Assembly (NCBI GenBank): GCA_038244815.1
Contig: JBBRTB010000011.1
Coordinates: 62,001-126,000, forward strand
From: DASVHS01 sp038244815
GTDB taxonomy: Bacteria > Acidobacteriota > Thermoanaerobaculia > Gp7-AA8
DNA length: 64,000 bases
Direction of reading: 5' to 3'
Both the position numbers and the translations under genes were made by a program. Under the pieces are notes generated by a model. The model worked only from the letters and a program-made list of their open reading frames with translations, was not told where the DNA came from and did not search any database. Below are positions 33,501-41,764 of this stretch, piece after piece. The stretch's first letter is position 1, and the number at the start of each line of letters is the position of its first letter.

Positions 33501-36407
33501 GTTACGTTCACGATCACCGTCAGCAATCTGGGGCCGTCGACGGCGACCGGCGTGGTCGTCAACGACAGTCCGTCCGCCGGTCTGGTCTTCCAGAGCAACT
33601 CCGGAGCGTGCACGACGCTGTTCCCGTGCTCGATCGCTTCACTGGCATCCGGAGGCAGCGTGACGATCCAGTCCGTGTTCAACGTCGCGGCGACAGCCAA
33701 CGTCGTCACGAACACGGCGGACGTGACTTCTTCCGTTGCCGATCCGAATTCGTTCAACAACTCGTCGAGCGTGACCGTCGGGTCCTCCTGTCCGACGGGA
33801 ACCCTCGTTCAGTTCGTGCCGTTCAGCGGCCAGCAGGACGTTCCCGTCTCCGGCCTGATGCAATGGACGAACGTGGGTGGCACGGGCTACGACGTCTACA
33901 TGGGACCGGCGGGCAGCGGATGCGCGACGCTGGTGGCCAGTAATGTGAGCGGAACGAGTTACAGCTATTCGGGCCTGATCGCGAATACCGATTACGAAAG
34001 CCGCATCGTCGCGGTCCGTCCGGGGTGTCCGTCCATTGCCTCGCAGTGCATCCGTTGGAGAACCGGATCGGGTCCGTGCAATCTGGCCACGCCCCAACTC
34101 ACGGCTCCGGCCAGCGGAGCGACGATCGGTTCACCGACGACACTGCAATGGAGCGCGGTGGCCGGTGCGACGCAGTACCACGTCGTGGTGACCGTGAACG
34201 GCAACAACGTCATCGATCAGACCACCGCGGCCACTTCGCTCGATGTCGTCATCCCGAATGGGGACGCCACCTGGAGCGTGATTGCCATGAGCGGCAATTG
34301 CACCAGTCCGTCCTCGAGCGGATCGTTCCATGTCTGCGCCCCGCCGCCGGCTCCACTGGCCGGCGTGGTGGGTGCGCCGTCGTCGGGACAGGCGTACTCG
34401 GTCATCGTGACGAATCCGACCGCGGACAACGTGCAGTACGACTTTCAGGAAGCGGACAACGACTCGTTCAACAACGCCACGACGCAGAGCACGACCTCGA
34501 CATCGGTTTCCTACATGCACAACGCCGCGACCGCGGCACAGGTGTTCTTCTACCGCGTGCGCGCCCTGGGCACATGTACGAATACGTCCGGCGCATACTC
34601 GAGGACGATTCGCGTCGTGATCGTTCCTGCCGTCGTGAACAGGCGTAATCCACACGTCAACGTCCCGGCCGGAAGCATCGAGCCGGCCTCGTTCCAGGTC
34701 TTCATCCCCGGCGAGTCGGTGCCGGTCAACTTCACCATCAGCGTCGACCGACCCTGGATTCTGATGGTCGATCCGTCCAGTGGCATCCTGCCCGTTGGCG
34801 GTCTCCTCGTGACCGTGACCGTCGATCCGGCGCAGCTGCCGAACGGCACGTTCACGGCCTCGCTCATCGTCGTGACCACCCCGCTGGCGAACAGCGGCCG
34901 GGTCACAACCAACGGAAGCGGAGGGAAGTCGGTTCCGATCACGATCAATCTCGTCACTCCCGTCGTGCCGAACAGTCCCAGCGGGCCGACGGAGAACTCG
35001 CTCATCATTCCCGTGGTCGGACATCAGGCCGGCCTTAACTCGCAGTGGCGTTCCGACATCCGCATCTACAACGCCTCGCCACAGGCGCTGAAGTACCTGC
35101 TGAACTTCACGCCGCAGGGATCGTCCGATGTGAAGCAGACGACGCTTACGACGGCGTCGAACGACACGACCGCGCTCGACGACATCATTCACAACTGGTT
35201 CGGTGTGGGCGAGGTGGGTGACAGCTCCACCGGCGTGCTGGAGATCCGCCCGATGACGCTGGACGGCAGCACCACTCCGCCGCAGGGCAGTTCGTTCACG
35301 ACGGTGGCGTCGAGCCGCACGTTCAACGAGACCAGCACGGGGACGCTCGGGCAGTTCATCCCGCCGGTCAAGTTCACGAACTTCATCGGGACGGGATCGC
35401 GCATGAGCCTGCAGCAGCTCGCCCAAAGCTCCTCCTACCGAACGAACTTCGGTCTGGTGGAAGCGTCGGGCTCACCGGTCTCGCTGCTGCTGTCGATGTT
35501 CAGCAGCTCCGGGTCTAAATTGTTCGATCTGCCGGTCAATCTCGCCGCCGGCGAGCAGAAGCTTCTCAACGGTTTGCTCGCCTCGCAGGGTGTGAACGAC
35601 CTGAGCGATGGCCGGATGGAAGTGTCGGTCGTCGGCGGCAACGGCAAGGTCACCGGATACGCGTCGGTCATCGACAACGCCAGCCTCGACCCGCAGCTCG
35701 TGCCGGGACAGAACCTGACGAACACGAGCTCGCAGCTCTACGTCGTGCCCGGCGTGGCCGACCTGAACAACGGCCTGGCCAAGTGGCGCACGGACATGCG
35801 CGTCTACAACAGCGGTCAGACTGCGCAGACCGCGAATCTCACGTTCTTCGCGCAGGATCAGGCCAGTCAGCCGCTGAACGCCGCGGTGACCGTGAATCCG
35901 GGCGAGGTGAAAGTGCTCGACGGCGTCCTGCAGTCGTTGTTCTCGACGCACGACGTCGGCGGCATGGTGCAGTTGACCACCGCAACCGGCTCGCAACTCG
36001 TCGTCACCGCCAGAACGTTCAACCAGACGTCCAACGGTACGCTCGGTCAGTTCATCAAGGCGGCCACGGCGGCCGACGGCATTACGAACAACGCCCGCAC
36101 GCTCAACATCCTCCAGGTCGAAGACTCGCCGCGCTTCCGCACCAACGTCGGCCTTGCGGAGATGAGCGGCCAGCCGGTCACGGTGGAGGTGTCGCTGGTC
36201 CTGCCCGACTCGAAGCTGACGCCTTCGATTCAGGTCCCGCTGGCGGCGAACGAGTTCCGTCAGTTCGGTGTGGCCGACTTCGGCCTGGGAGACATCTACA
36301 ACGTGCGCGTGAGCGTGAAGGTGGTCGGTGGCGGTGGCAGCGTGACCGCGTACGGCTCGGTCATCGATCAGGTCACGACCGATCCGACCTACGTGCAGGC
36401 ACAGTAA
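30591..36407 (+). CDS. Giant secreted surface protein with DUF11 repeats, 1938 aa
   Basis: A long signal/anchor (about residues 12-40) precedes an Asn/Gly-rich beta-helix-like region (about 60-460) with repeats such as GGTLTNNGTLAV. Five DUF11/TIGR01451-type beta-sandwich repeats follow, each beginning with a (A/S)Dxx(I/L)xKTGP pattern near residues 468, 592, 713, 833 and 951. Then come Ig/FnIII-like domains (about 1065-1450), and finally two copies of a module of about 246 residues starting WRSDIRIYN (about 1484) and WRTDMRVYN (about 1730), each with RTFNxTSxGTLGQFI. No cell-wall anchor motif is visible. Function is probably adhesion or surface coat. Its base composition matches its neighbours. 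Confidence 0.88.
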   Translation: MDNFVPPSKRSRSLLCTSFAVSFVAIIVVAVVIGFTAQAANYSAFAAGSVNWTATTVSGFSWGCTTTGGTDSCGAYPGQLPNPGGDTAVITTSGGPLLITVDSNIPNPVTMDLGGFNGSTVDVASGGTLRLAGASVLQSLETLSISGGTLTNNGTLAVTGSSGPSLVLNSGTFDGAGTTNIGGLGGTFNIVASAASAINQQTINNAKFTNFNTGGTVAMGLGATFMNQPGGIFNANGGGTISQGAGLALFNNASTFQKTGGAAFTVGVPFANTGLVSLPATGLALNLLGGSTSSGATWNLGVGGAINFSGSHAFSGAQSFLGTGTLTINPAGSWKIGTPAPLSIPALMNLTNNGTLDLASSPSFETLNVGGNFAQGAAGMSLFKIGPPNGSSDVVNVTGSSTLAGNLTASLGSLYAPVNGDTFTVLTALGTRTADFTTYTLPLFPGGIFTSQYFGAGPENLQLVAAPAIDIGVGKTGPASVLHNQDATYTVSVTNAAGSSTATNVVLSDNFSSGLYQAGSSSPFCGLLGPGVLSCTIPSIAPGATVNLPIVINANTLGTIVNSASFISANEIDTNSANNNSPAVSTTVVAVADLALTKTGPPTAVAGAPLAYTITVNNAGPDTATGLTVTDTMPAGTTAISPAGPGWACSVVTSTVTCTLATLAPGPASPITINANAPAAGGPINNTATVTSTSSDPNGTDNSATWTTTVTASADIGITKTGAAVVTAGQNATYTFNVVNNGPSAVPSVTVNDTPGAGLTFVSATAPCAGGFPCTLPGLASGGSSSFTATFAVSPSATGTVTNGASAAAAGVSDPNSANDASPPASAAVAINSDVQIAKTGPASASPGQAITYSITVTNLGPSTATGVTVSDPTPAQTTAGSVSSSPSLCASLPCTIPTLAPGSSVIISAGFTVNSSAAGSISNSASVTSTSTDSNGTNNTAAAVTTITPQADLKITKSGPAGFPTGGGPVTFTITVSNLGPSTATGVVVNDSPSAGLVFQSNSGACTTLFPCSIASLASGGSVTIQSVFNVAATANVVTNTADVTSSVADPNSFNNSSSVTVGSSCPTGTLVQFVPFSGQQDVPVSGLMQWTNVGGTGYDVYMGPAGSGCATLVASNVSGTSYSYSGLIANTDYESRIVAVRPGCPSIASQCIRWRTGSGPCNLATPQLTAPASGATIGSPTTLQWSAVAGATQYHVVVTVNGNNVIDQTTAATSLDVVIPNGDATWSVIAMSGNCTSPSSSGSFHVCAPPPAPLAGVVGAPSSGQAYSVIVTNPTADNVQYDFQEADNDSFNNATTQSTTSTSVSYMHNAATAAQVFFYRVRALGTCTNTSGAYSRTIRVVIVPAVVNRRNPHVNVPAGSIEPASFQVFIPGESVPVNFTISVDRPWILMVDPSSGILPVGGLLVTVTVDPAQLPNGTFTASLIVVTTPLANSGRVTTNGSGGKSVPITINLVTPVVPNSPSGPTENSLIIPVVGHQAGLNSQWRSDIRIYNASPQALKYLLNFTPQGSSDVKQTTLTTASNDTTALDDIIHNWFGVGEVGDSSTGVLEIRPMTLDGSTTPPQGSSFTTVASSRTFNETSTGTLGQFIPPVKFTNFIGTGSRMSLQQLAQSSSYRTNFGLVEASGSPVSLLLSMFSSSGSKLFDLPVNLAAGEQKLLNGLLASQGVNDLSDGRMEVSVVGGNGKVTGYASVIDNASLDPQLVPGQNLTNTSSQLYVVPGVADLNNGLAKWRTDMRVYNSGQTAQTANLTFFAQDQASQPLNAAVTVNPGEVKVLDGVLQSLFSTHDVGGMVQLTTATGSQLVVTARTFNQTSNGTLGQFIKAATAADGITNNARTLNILQVEDSPRFRTNVGLAEMSGQPVTVEVSLVLPDSKLTPSIQVPLAANEFRQFGVADFGLGDIYNVRVSVKVVGGGGSVTAYGSVIDQVTTDPTYVQAQ

Positions 36408-36431
36408 TCGAATGATGGGGCTACGAAGTGC

Positions 36432-36499
36432 GTGTAGGTGCCAGGCGTGTAGGTGCCGGCTTCAGCCGGCACGGCGCCGGCTCAAGCCGGCGCCCACAC
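36432..36499. repeat. REP palindrome pair R7 between convergent genes
   Basis: GTGTAGGTGCCAGGC and a second GTGTAGGTGCCGGCTTCAGC foot, then GGCGCCGGCTCAAGCCGGCG and CCCACAC. It fills the gap between the surface-protein and SpoIIE-type genes and may terminate both. Confidence 0.8.
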
Positions 36500-36502
36500 T
36501 TG

Positions 36503-37894
36503 CTAGGCTCGAACTGACACGACCACGATGGTGACGTCATCGTGCTGGGGCTCGCTTCCGCGGAACTGCTCGACGCTGCGCAGCACGGCGTCTCGCGTCT
36601 CCGCGGCCGAGCCTTCGGCTGCGGCCAGGACGCGGGTCAGCCGGTCGAGACCGAACGGTTCGCCGGCTTCGTTCGTCGCTTCGTAGATGCCGTCGCTGTG
36701 CATCACGAATACGTCTCCCGGTTCGAACGGCACCTCGCGCTGAGGTACCGGCTCCGTCCTCCGCACTCCGAGGGGCTGGCTGAACAGCTCGATGGTGTCG
36801 ACGTGGCCTGAGGGGTGGCGCACGAGCACCGGCGGATGACCGGCGCTGGCGATCGTCGCGCATCGCCGCTTCGGATCGAACAGGGCCGCGGCGAGCGTGA
36901 CGAGCGTCCGGCGCCGGCTGTTCTGTGCGACGACCTCGTGCAGGCGCTCCAGCACCGTCGCCGGCGTGGTCAACGAGCGCCGCAGGAGCGTGATGCCGCC
37001 CCGCAGTGCCGAGAGGGTGATGCCGCTCGAAAGTCCGTGGCCGGCCACGTCGCCGCAGATCACCGCCAGGCAGTCATCGACTTCGATGTAGTCGAAGTAG
37101 TCGCCGCCGACTTCGGTTGCCGGAATGGAGGTGCCGGCGATATCCGCCCAGTCCAGATGCGGCGGCTCCTCAGGAAGCATGCTCAGCTGCAGCTCTCGCG
37201 CGTAGCGCAGCTCGTCGCGCATGCGCAGTTGTTCGCGGGCTGAGGCGCGTCGTTCCGTCCAGGACGCGATGGTCTGCCGGCGGACTCGGCGGCTGTTCAG
37301 CGAGCCGAACCCGAACGCGACGGCATGGGTGATGCCGATGGCGACGAGGCTGTGGTCGCCCGAGCTGGGCGCGTACAGCAACGCCATGGCCAGGGTGATC
37401 GCGAACAGCGCCAGATGCACTGCCAGGCGGCGCGGGAGCGAGGTGCGAAGGCCGATGATGAGCCAGGGGATCAGGGATCCCCAGACCGCGGCGCCCTGCG
37501 GGCCGCCGATGTACGAGAAGGCGGCGAACTGGATCAGGAGGTATCCGACGATCCAGTCGGAGAGGTTTCGCGAGACGTGAACCGCGGCCGGATGAACGGT
37601 GCGGCCGGGCTTCCATCTCGCCAACTGGATCATGGCCCAGGCCATGGCGGCCGAGATCACGAGCCCGGCCGCGGCCACGAGCCATGACAGCCGCGGCGGC
37701 CGCGACGACGCCAGTCCGTAGGTCAGGGACCCGAAATCGACGGCCGCGAAGATCGTGGCGTAGATCGCGGTCATCAGTGCGTTGCGGGAATCGAACGACC
37801 TGCGCACCGCCTCCGCGTCTGGCATGTGCGCCGTCATTTCGAGCTCATCCACCGGCTCGGGAGCGCCCATCATCCTCGTTGTTCGGGATTGCAC
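36503..37894 (-). CDS. Membrane-anchored SpoIIE/RsbU-type PP2C phosphatase
   Basis: 463 residues, GTG start. A cytoplasmic lead of about 35 residues precedes six membrane helices (about 40-200), a coiled-coil linker (RRASAREQLRMRDELRYARELQ), and a PPM/SpoIIE domain: LSMLPEEPP, ATEVGGDYFDYIEV (metal-binding Asp), VICGDVAGHGLSSG (second Asp), SAGHPP, LGV, HSDGIYEA and a final HDDVTIVVV. It should dephosphorylate a STAS antagonist in a partner-switching system. The lone STAS protein at 16885-17229 is a possible substrate; no anti-sigma kinase is seen here. The sensory input is presumably in the membrane part. Confidence 0.9.
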   Translation of the reverse strand: MQSRTTRMMGAPEPVDELEMTAHMPDAEAVRRSFDSRNALMTAIYATIFAAVDFGSLTYGLASSRPPRLSWLVAAAGLVISAAMAWAMIQLARWKPGRTVHPAAVHVSRNLSDWIVGYLLIQFAAFSYIGGPQGAAVWGSLIPWLIIGLRTSLPRRLAVHLALFAITLAMALLYAPSSGDHSLVAIGITHAVAFGFGSLNSRRVRRQTIASWTERRASAREQLRMRDELRYARELQLSMLPEEPPHLDWADIAGTSIPATEVGGDYFDYIEVDDCLAVICGDVAGHGLSSGITLSALRGGITLLRRSLTTPATVLERLHEVVAQNSRRRTLVTLAAALFDPKRRCATIASAGHPPVLVRHPSGHVDTIELFSQPLGVRRTEPVPQREVPFEPGDVFVMHSDGIYEATNEAGEPFGLDRLTRVLAAAEGSAAETRDAVLRSVEQFRGSEPQHDDVTIVVVSVRA

Positions 37895-37924
37895 GTGTTT
37901 GGTTTACTCTGCGCGACAACGGAT

Positions 37925-40237
37925 ATGGCAACGAAAAAGTCCCGCGGCGACCAGAAATCACTGATCCCACCGCCTCCCCACGTTCCGGAAGTCGAGCAGC
38001 AGGCGGTCTCGATCTTCACCCGCAAGGCCTACCTCGACTACTCGATGTACGTCATCCTCGACCGCGCGCTGCCGCACGTGGCCGACGGTCTCAAGCCGGT
38101 GCAGCGGCGCATCGTCTACGCGATGTCGGAGCTCGGGCTCTCGAACAACGCCAAATTCAAGAAGTCCGCGCGCACCGTCGGCGACGTCATCGGCAAGTTC
38201 CACCCGCACGGCGACAGCGCCTGCTACGAGGCCATGGTGCTGATGGCGCAGCCGTTCTCGATGCGCTATCCGCTCGTCGACGGGCAAGGCAACTGGGGTT
38301 CGCCCGACGATCCGAAATCGTTCGCGGCCATGCGGTACACCGAGTCGCGGCTGACGAGGTTCGCCACCACGCTGCTTTCCGAGCTCGAGCAGGGCACCAC
38401 CGACTGGGGTCAGAACTTCGACGGCACGATGCGAGAGCCAAAACTCCTGCCGTCGCGCCTTCCGCATGTGCTGCTCAACGGCGCCTCGGGCATCGCCGTG
38501 GGGATGGCCACCGACATCCCGCCGCACAACGTGCGCGAGATCGTGGCCGCGTGCATCGATCTGCTCGACGATCCCGACCTCACCATCGCGCAGGTCACGA
38601 AACACGTGAAGGGTCCCGATTTTCCGACCGAAGGGGAGATCATCACGCCGCTCTCAGAGATCCGGGAGATGTACAAGACCGGCAACGGCTCGGTGCGCCA
38701 GCGTGCGCGCTGGGAGCAGGAAGGCGGCGACCTCGTCATCACCGCGCTGCCGTTCCAGGTCTCGGGCAGCAAGGTGCTGCAGCAGATCGCGCAGCAGATG
38801 CAGGCGAAGAAGCTGCCGATGGTCGAGGACATTCGCGACGAATCGGATCACGAGAATCCGACACGCATCGTTCTGGTCCCGCGCTCCAATCGCGTCGATG
38901 CCGAGGAGTTGATAACGCATCTCTTCGCCACCACCGATCTGGAGCGCAGCTATCGCGTGAACATGAACATGATCGGCCTCGACGGCCGGCCTCGTCTGTT
39001 CACCCTGAAGGAGCTGCTGCTGGAGTGGCTCGATTTCCGGATCGAGACCGTCCGGCGCCGGCTGCAGCACCGGTACGACCAGGTCAACTCGCGCCTGCAC
39101 ATCCTGGACGGCTACCTCGTCGCGTACCTGAACATCGACGAGGTGATCCGGATCATCCGCCGCGAGGACGAGCCGAAGCCTGTGCTGATGAAGCGTTTCA
39201 AGCTCAGCGACCTGCAGTCCGAGGCCATTCTCGAGCTGAAGCTGCGGTACCTGAACAAGCTGGAGGAAGTGGAGATCCGCGGCGAGCAGACGCGGCTGGC
39301 CGACGAGCGCGCCGCGCTCGAGAAGACGCTTGGATCGAAGAAACTGCTGCGCAAACAGGTCCGCGACGAGCTGCTGCGCGACGGCGAGGAGTTCGGCGAT
39401 CGCCGACGCTCGCCCATCGTCGAGCGCGAGGCAGCCAGGGCGATGGACGCCACCGCCCTGATTCCGTCGGAGCCGGTGACGGTCGTGCTGTCGGAGAAGG
39501 GGTGGGTGCGCGCGGGCAAAGGTCACGACCTCGATGCGGAGGGACTGCAGTACAAGGGCGGCGACGCGTTCCTGCACGCGGCGAAGGGACGCAGCAACCA
39601 GCTCGCGGTCTTCATCGACTCCACGGGCCGCACCTACTCGCTGCCCGCGCACGAGCTGCCGTCGGCGAAAGGTCACGGCGAGCCGCTCAGCTCTTCGCTG
39701 CAGCCGCCGCCCGGGTCGAGTTTCGTCGGGGTGGTGATGGGCGAGCCCGACGACCTCTGGCTCATGACCACGAGCGACGGTTACGGCTTCGTGGCCCGCT
39801 TCGAAGACCTGATGACCGATCGCAAAGCGGGAAAGGCCGTCGTGAACGTGAACGACGGCGCCACGCTGCTGCGGCCTCAACGCGTCTACGACTACGACTC
39901 CGATCTCGTCGCGGCATCGACCAGTGAAGGGAAGCTCCTGCTCTTCCCGGCAGTCGAGCTGCCGCAGCTCGGCCGCGGCAAGGGGGTGCAGACGATCAAG
40001 ATCCATCGCACCCCTATCGCACCGGAAAGGGTCGTGGCTACAGCGGTGATCCCAGGCGGAGGCACGCTGGTCGTTCACGCCGGGAAGCGCTTCACGAATC
40101 TCAAAGCTGCGGATCTCGAATCCTACGTCGGTAAGCGAGCGCAGCGCGGGCTCAAGCTGCCGCGCGGTTTCCAGAATGTCGAAACGATCCAGGCCGCCGC
40201 GGAGCGTGAGCCTCGCGACGGCGAGCTCGTGATGTAG
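37925..40237 (+). CDS. parC: DNA topoisomerase IV subunit A
   Basis: 770 residues. The catalytic Tyr138 lies in AMRYTESRLT. The quinolone-binding segment HPHGDSACYEAMVLMAQPF matches the wild-type E. coli ParC (Ser and Glu in place), so target-based resistance is not expected. The winged-helix start LDYSMYVILDRALP, the tower domain and a C-terminal beta-pinwheel of about 270 residues complete the protein; no GyrA box is visible. It partners with ParE (28545-30437), which is 7.5 kb upstream on the same strand rather than adjacent. The ATG at 37925 is chosen by homology; lspA follows 70 bases downstream. Confidence 0.94.
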   Translation: MATKKSRGDQKSLIPPPPHVPEVEQQAVSIFTRKAYLDYSMYVILDRALPHVADGLKPVQRRIVYAMSELGLSNNAKFKKSARTVGDVIGKFHPHGDSACYEAMVLMAQPFSMRYPLVDGQGNWGSPDDPKSFAAMRYTESRLTRFATTLLSELEQGTTDWGQNFDGTMREPKLLPSRLPHVLLNGASGIAVGMATDIPPHNVREIVAACIDLLDDPDLTIAQVTKHVKGPDFPTEGEIITPLSEIREMYKTGNGSVRQRARWEQEGGDLVITALPFQVSGSKVLQQIAQQMQAKKLPMVEDIRDESDHENPTRIVLVPRSNRVDAEELITHLFATTDLERSYRVNMNMIGLDGRPRLFTLKELLLEWLDFRIETVRRRLQHRYDQVNSRLHILDGYLVAYLNIDEVIRIIRREDEPKPVLMKRFKLSDLQSEAILELKLRYLNKLEEVEIRGEQTRLADERAALEKTLGSKKLLRKQVRDELLRDGEEFGDRRRSPIVEREAARAMDATALIPSEPVTVVLSEKGWVRAGKGHDLDAEGLQYKGGDAFLHAAKGRSNQLAVFIDSTGRTYSLPAHELPSAKGHGEPLSSSLQPPPGSSFVGVVMGEPDDLWLMTTSDGYGFVARFEDLMTDRKAGKAVVNVNDGATLLRPQRVYDYDSDLVAASTSEGKLLLFPAVELPQLGRGKGVQTIKIHRTPIAPERVVATAVIPGGGTLVVHAGKRFTNLKAADLESYVGKRAQRGLKLPRGFQNVETIQAAAEREPRDGELVM

Positions 40238-40306
40238 GCCGGGGAGGTCGCGCTGAGTTCGCCATCCACTGAAACGCACCCCAGCGAGCCGCGGCGGGCC
40301 GCTCGC

Positions 40307-40777
40307 ATGCTGACCTTCGTCCTGATCGCGCTTGCGGTGATCGTGCTCGATCAATGGACGAAGGCCCTCGTCCGCGAGCATGTCGGTGTGCCGCGGACGT
40401 ATGCGAACGGACTGCTGACGGTGATGCGGACGGAGAACACCGGAGCCTTTCTCAGCATCGGCGCCGATCTGCCGCAGGCAGTCCGGACGCTGTTCTTCGG
40501 CGGCTTCGTCGGCGTGCTCCTGCTGTTCTTCACCATGGCCGTGGTGCGAGGCTCGATCACGCGGATCGGCGAAACGGCCGCGGCAGCCATGGTCATCGGC
40601 GGGGGATTCGGAAACCTCATCGACCGGCTGCTGCGCTCCGGCCACGTGACGGACTTCCTCTATCTGGAGGCGGGCGTGCTCCACACGGGCGTCTTCAACG
40701 TCGCCGATATGGCCATCACGTGCGGAGTGATCTGGCTGATCCTGACGACGAGGACGGTAAAACGCGCCACGGAGTGA
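40307..40777 (+). CDS. lspA: Signal peptidase II (lipoprotein)
   Basis: 156 residues, four membrane helices. Catalytic Asp residues are in GGGFGNLIDRL and FNVADMAI; upstream LDQWTKALV and the NTGAFLSIG motif are also typical. It cleaves prolipoproteins after diacylglyceryl modification, serving the several lipoproteins in this window. It probably shares a transcript with parC. The ATG at 40307 is close to the start of the first helix. Confidence 0.93.
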   Translation: MLTFVLIALAVIVLDQWTKALVREHVGVPRTYANGLLTVMRTENTGAFLSIGADLPQAVRTLFFGGFVGVLLLFFTMAVVRGSITRIGETAAAAMVIGGGFGNLIDRLLRSGHVTDFLYLEAGVLHTGVFNVADMAITCGVIWLILTTRTVKRATE

Positions 40778-40790
40778 TGCCTGCCCGCGC

Positions 40791-40943
40791 TCAGTCTCCG
40801 TACTTTCTGCGATCCTCGGCCAGCTGCGCAGCGAAGTACTTCGCCGCGCCGGCAGGATCGGCCCAACCGGGATGTAGTAAGGACGCCGGACGAACCGCAT
40901 ACGTTAGTTCTGGCAACCCAGCGACCCGGCAACCCAGCAACAT
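40791..40943 (-). CDS. Possible 50-residue ORF or gene remnant
   Basis: It begins at an ATG overlapping the FRG stop by one base (TGATG) and ends PGWADPAGAAKYFAAQLAEDRRKYGD, an amphipathic tail that looks like the C-terminus of a larger protein. The first 15 residues are encoded by the GGTCGCTG-type repeat (40912-40942). It may be a coupled small protein or a decayed gene end joined to the repeat. It is convergent to lspA. Confidence 0.25.
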   Translation of the reverse strand: MLLGCRVAGLPELTYAVRPASLLHPGWADPAGAAKYFAAQLAEDRRKYGD

Positions 40944-41719
40944 CACCTCGTCGTGAAATACCTCTTCAGCCACTGTGAAAGCCCATCGAGGCCGGGGAAG
41001 AGCACGCGTTCGGTGATATTGGCCTGATCGAGCTTGTCGCGGACTTCCCACTTCAGTCCGGCGGGGATGACGATGCGGGTGTAGGCGGCTTTGCGCCGCT
41101 TGAGAAGCTCTTCCAGCGGAAGCTTCGCGCTCGACGGCAGTGAGAACAGCGCGAACTGATTGACGATGCGCTCGTCGAGCGACGGCGGCTCGAAGAACAG
41201 CACGAAGTCGTGACGGGACAGCGCGTCGAACTCCCGGAGAGATGCGGCCACATCGTTGATCATCTCCGTCGTGAAGATGTTGACCTCGTGCCCGGCCAGG
41301 ACCTTGCGCAGCGGCTTCGGCAGCATGGCGTTGGTCTTGCGATAGTCGACGCACCAGACCGCGCCGTCCTCATCGACGTGGCGGAGGTCGTACGTGGCGA
41401 AATGCATGGCCACGTAGGGGGAGTAGGTCCAGTCGAGCAGCCGGGTGGGCAGCCCGTGATGCTTGGCCACCGAAAGCCAGTTCCAGACGGAGTCGCCGCT
41501 CACGGCGCTGCGCACGGCGTACTTGCGGAAGCTCGTCAGCAGGTGGATCTCCTGATCTTCGAAATGCCCGGTCTGCAGACTCGTTTCCAGGCCGTGGGAA
41601 ACGCGCGGCGCACCGCGGAACACGTAGTTCGACCGGAACCGCGAGAGGCCCTGCTGCCAGGAGTTATCGAAGACAGCCTCCTGCAGCTCGAGCCAACTCG
41701 TTACACGAATGTCACTCAC
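40943..41719 (-). CDS. FRG-domain protein
   Basis: 258 residues, GTG start. The FRG signature is split: YVFRGAPRVSHGLETS (about residues 32-48), then AKHHGLPTRLLDWTYSPYVAMHFA (about 84-107) described here by its core HHGLPTRLLDW. The FRG domain is often found in mobile or defence-associated loci, and its molecular activity is not established. The rest (EHEVNIF-like to C-terminus) has no other domain I recognise. No nuclease, toxin or antitoxin gene adjoins. It diverges from the M49 peptidase gene with 45 bases between. Confidence 0.85.
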   Translation of the reverse strand: MSDIRVTSWLELQEAVFDNSWQQGLSRFRSNYVFRGAPRVSHGLETSLQTGHFEDQEIHLLTSFRKYAVRSAVSGDSVWNWLSVAKHHGLPTRLLDWTYSPYVAMHFATYDLRHVDEDGAVWCVDYRKTNAMLPKPLRKVLAGHEVNIFTTEMINDVAASLREFDALSRHDFVLFFEPPSLDERIVNQFALFSLPSSAKLPLEELLKRRKAAYTRIVIPAGLKWEVRDKLDQANITERVLFPGLDGLSQWLKRYFTTR

Positions 41720-41751
41720 AGTGATGTCCCGGGAAAGAGTAATCCCTGCGC

Positions 41752-41757
41752 TATGCT
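41752..41757 (+). promoter_or_regulatory. -10 element (TATGCT) 7 bases from the M49 start
   Basis: TATGCT, seven bases, then ATG at 41765; no Shine-Dalgarno. Part of the leaderless-type group. Confidence 0.35.
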
Positions 41758-41764
41758 CTGCGAA

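Noticed and set aside
38654..40900. 748-residue open frame antisense to parC
   Set aside because: ParC motifs are intact on the plus strand; the reverse frame is a high-GC shadow with no recognisable domain.
41210..41764. Upstream extension of the M49 frame
   Set aside because: It would run antisense through the FRG gene; the signal peptide begins at 41765.
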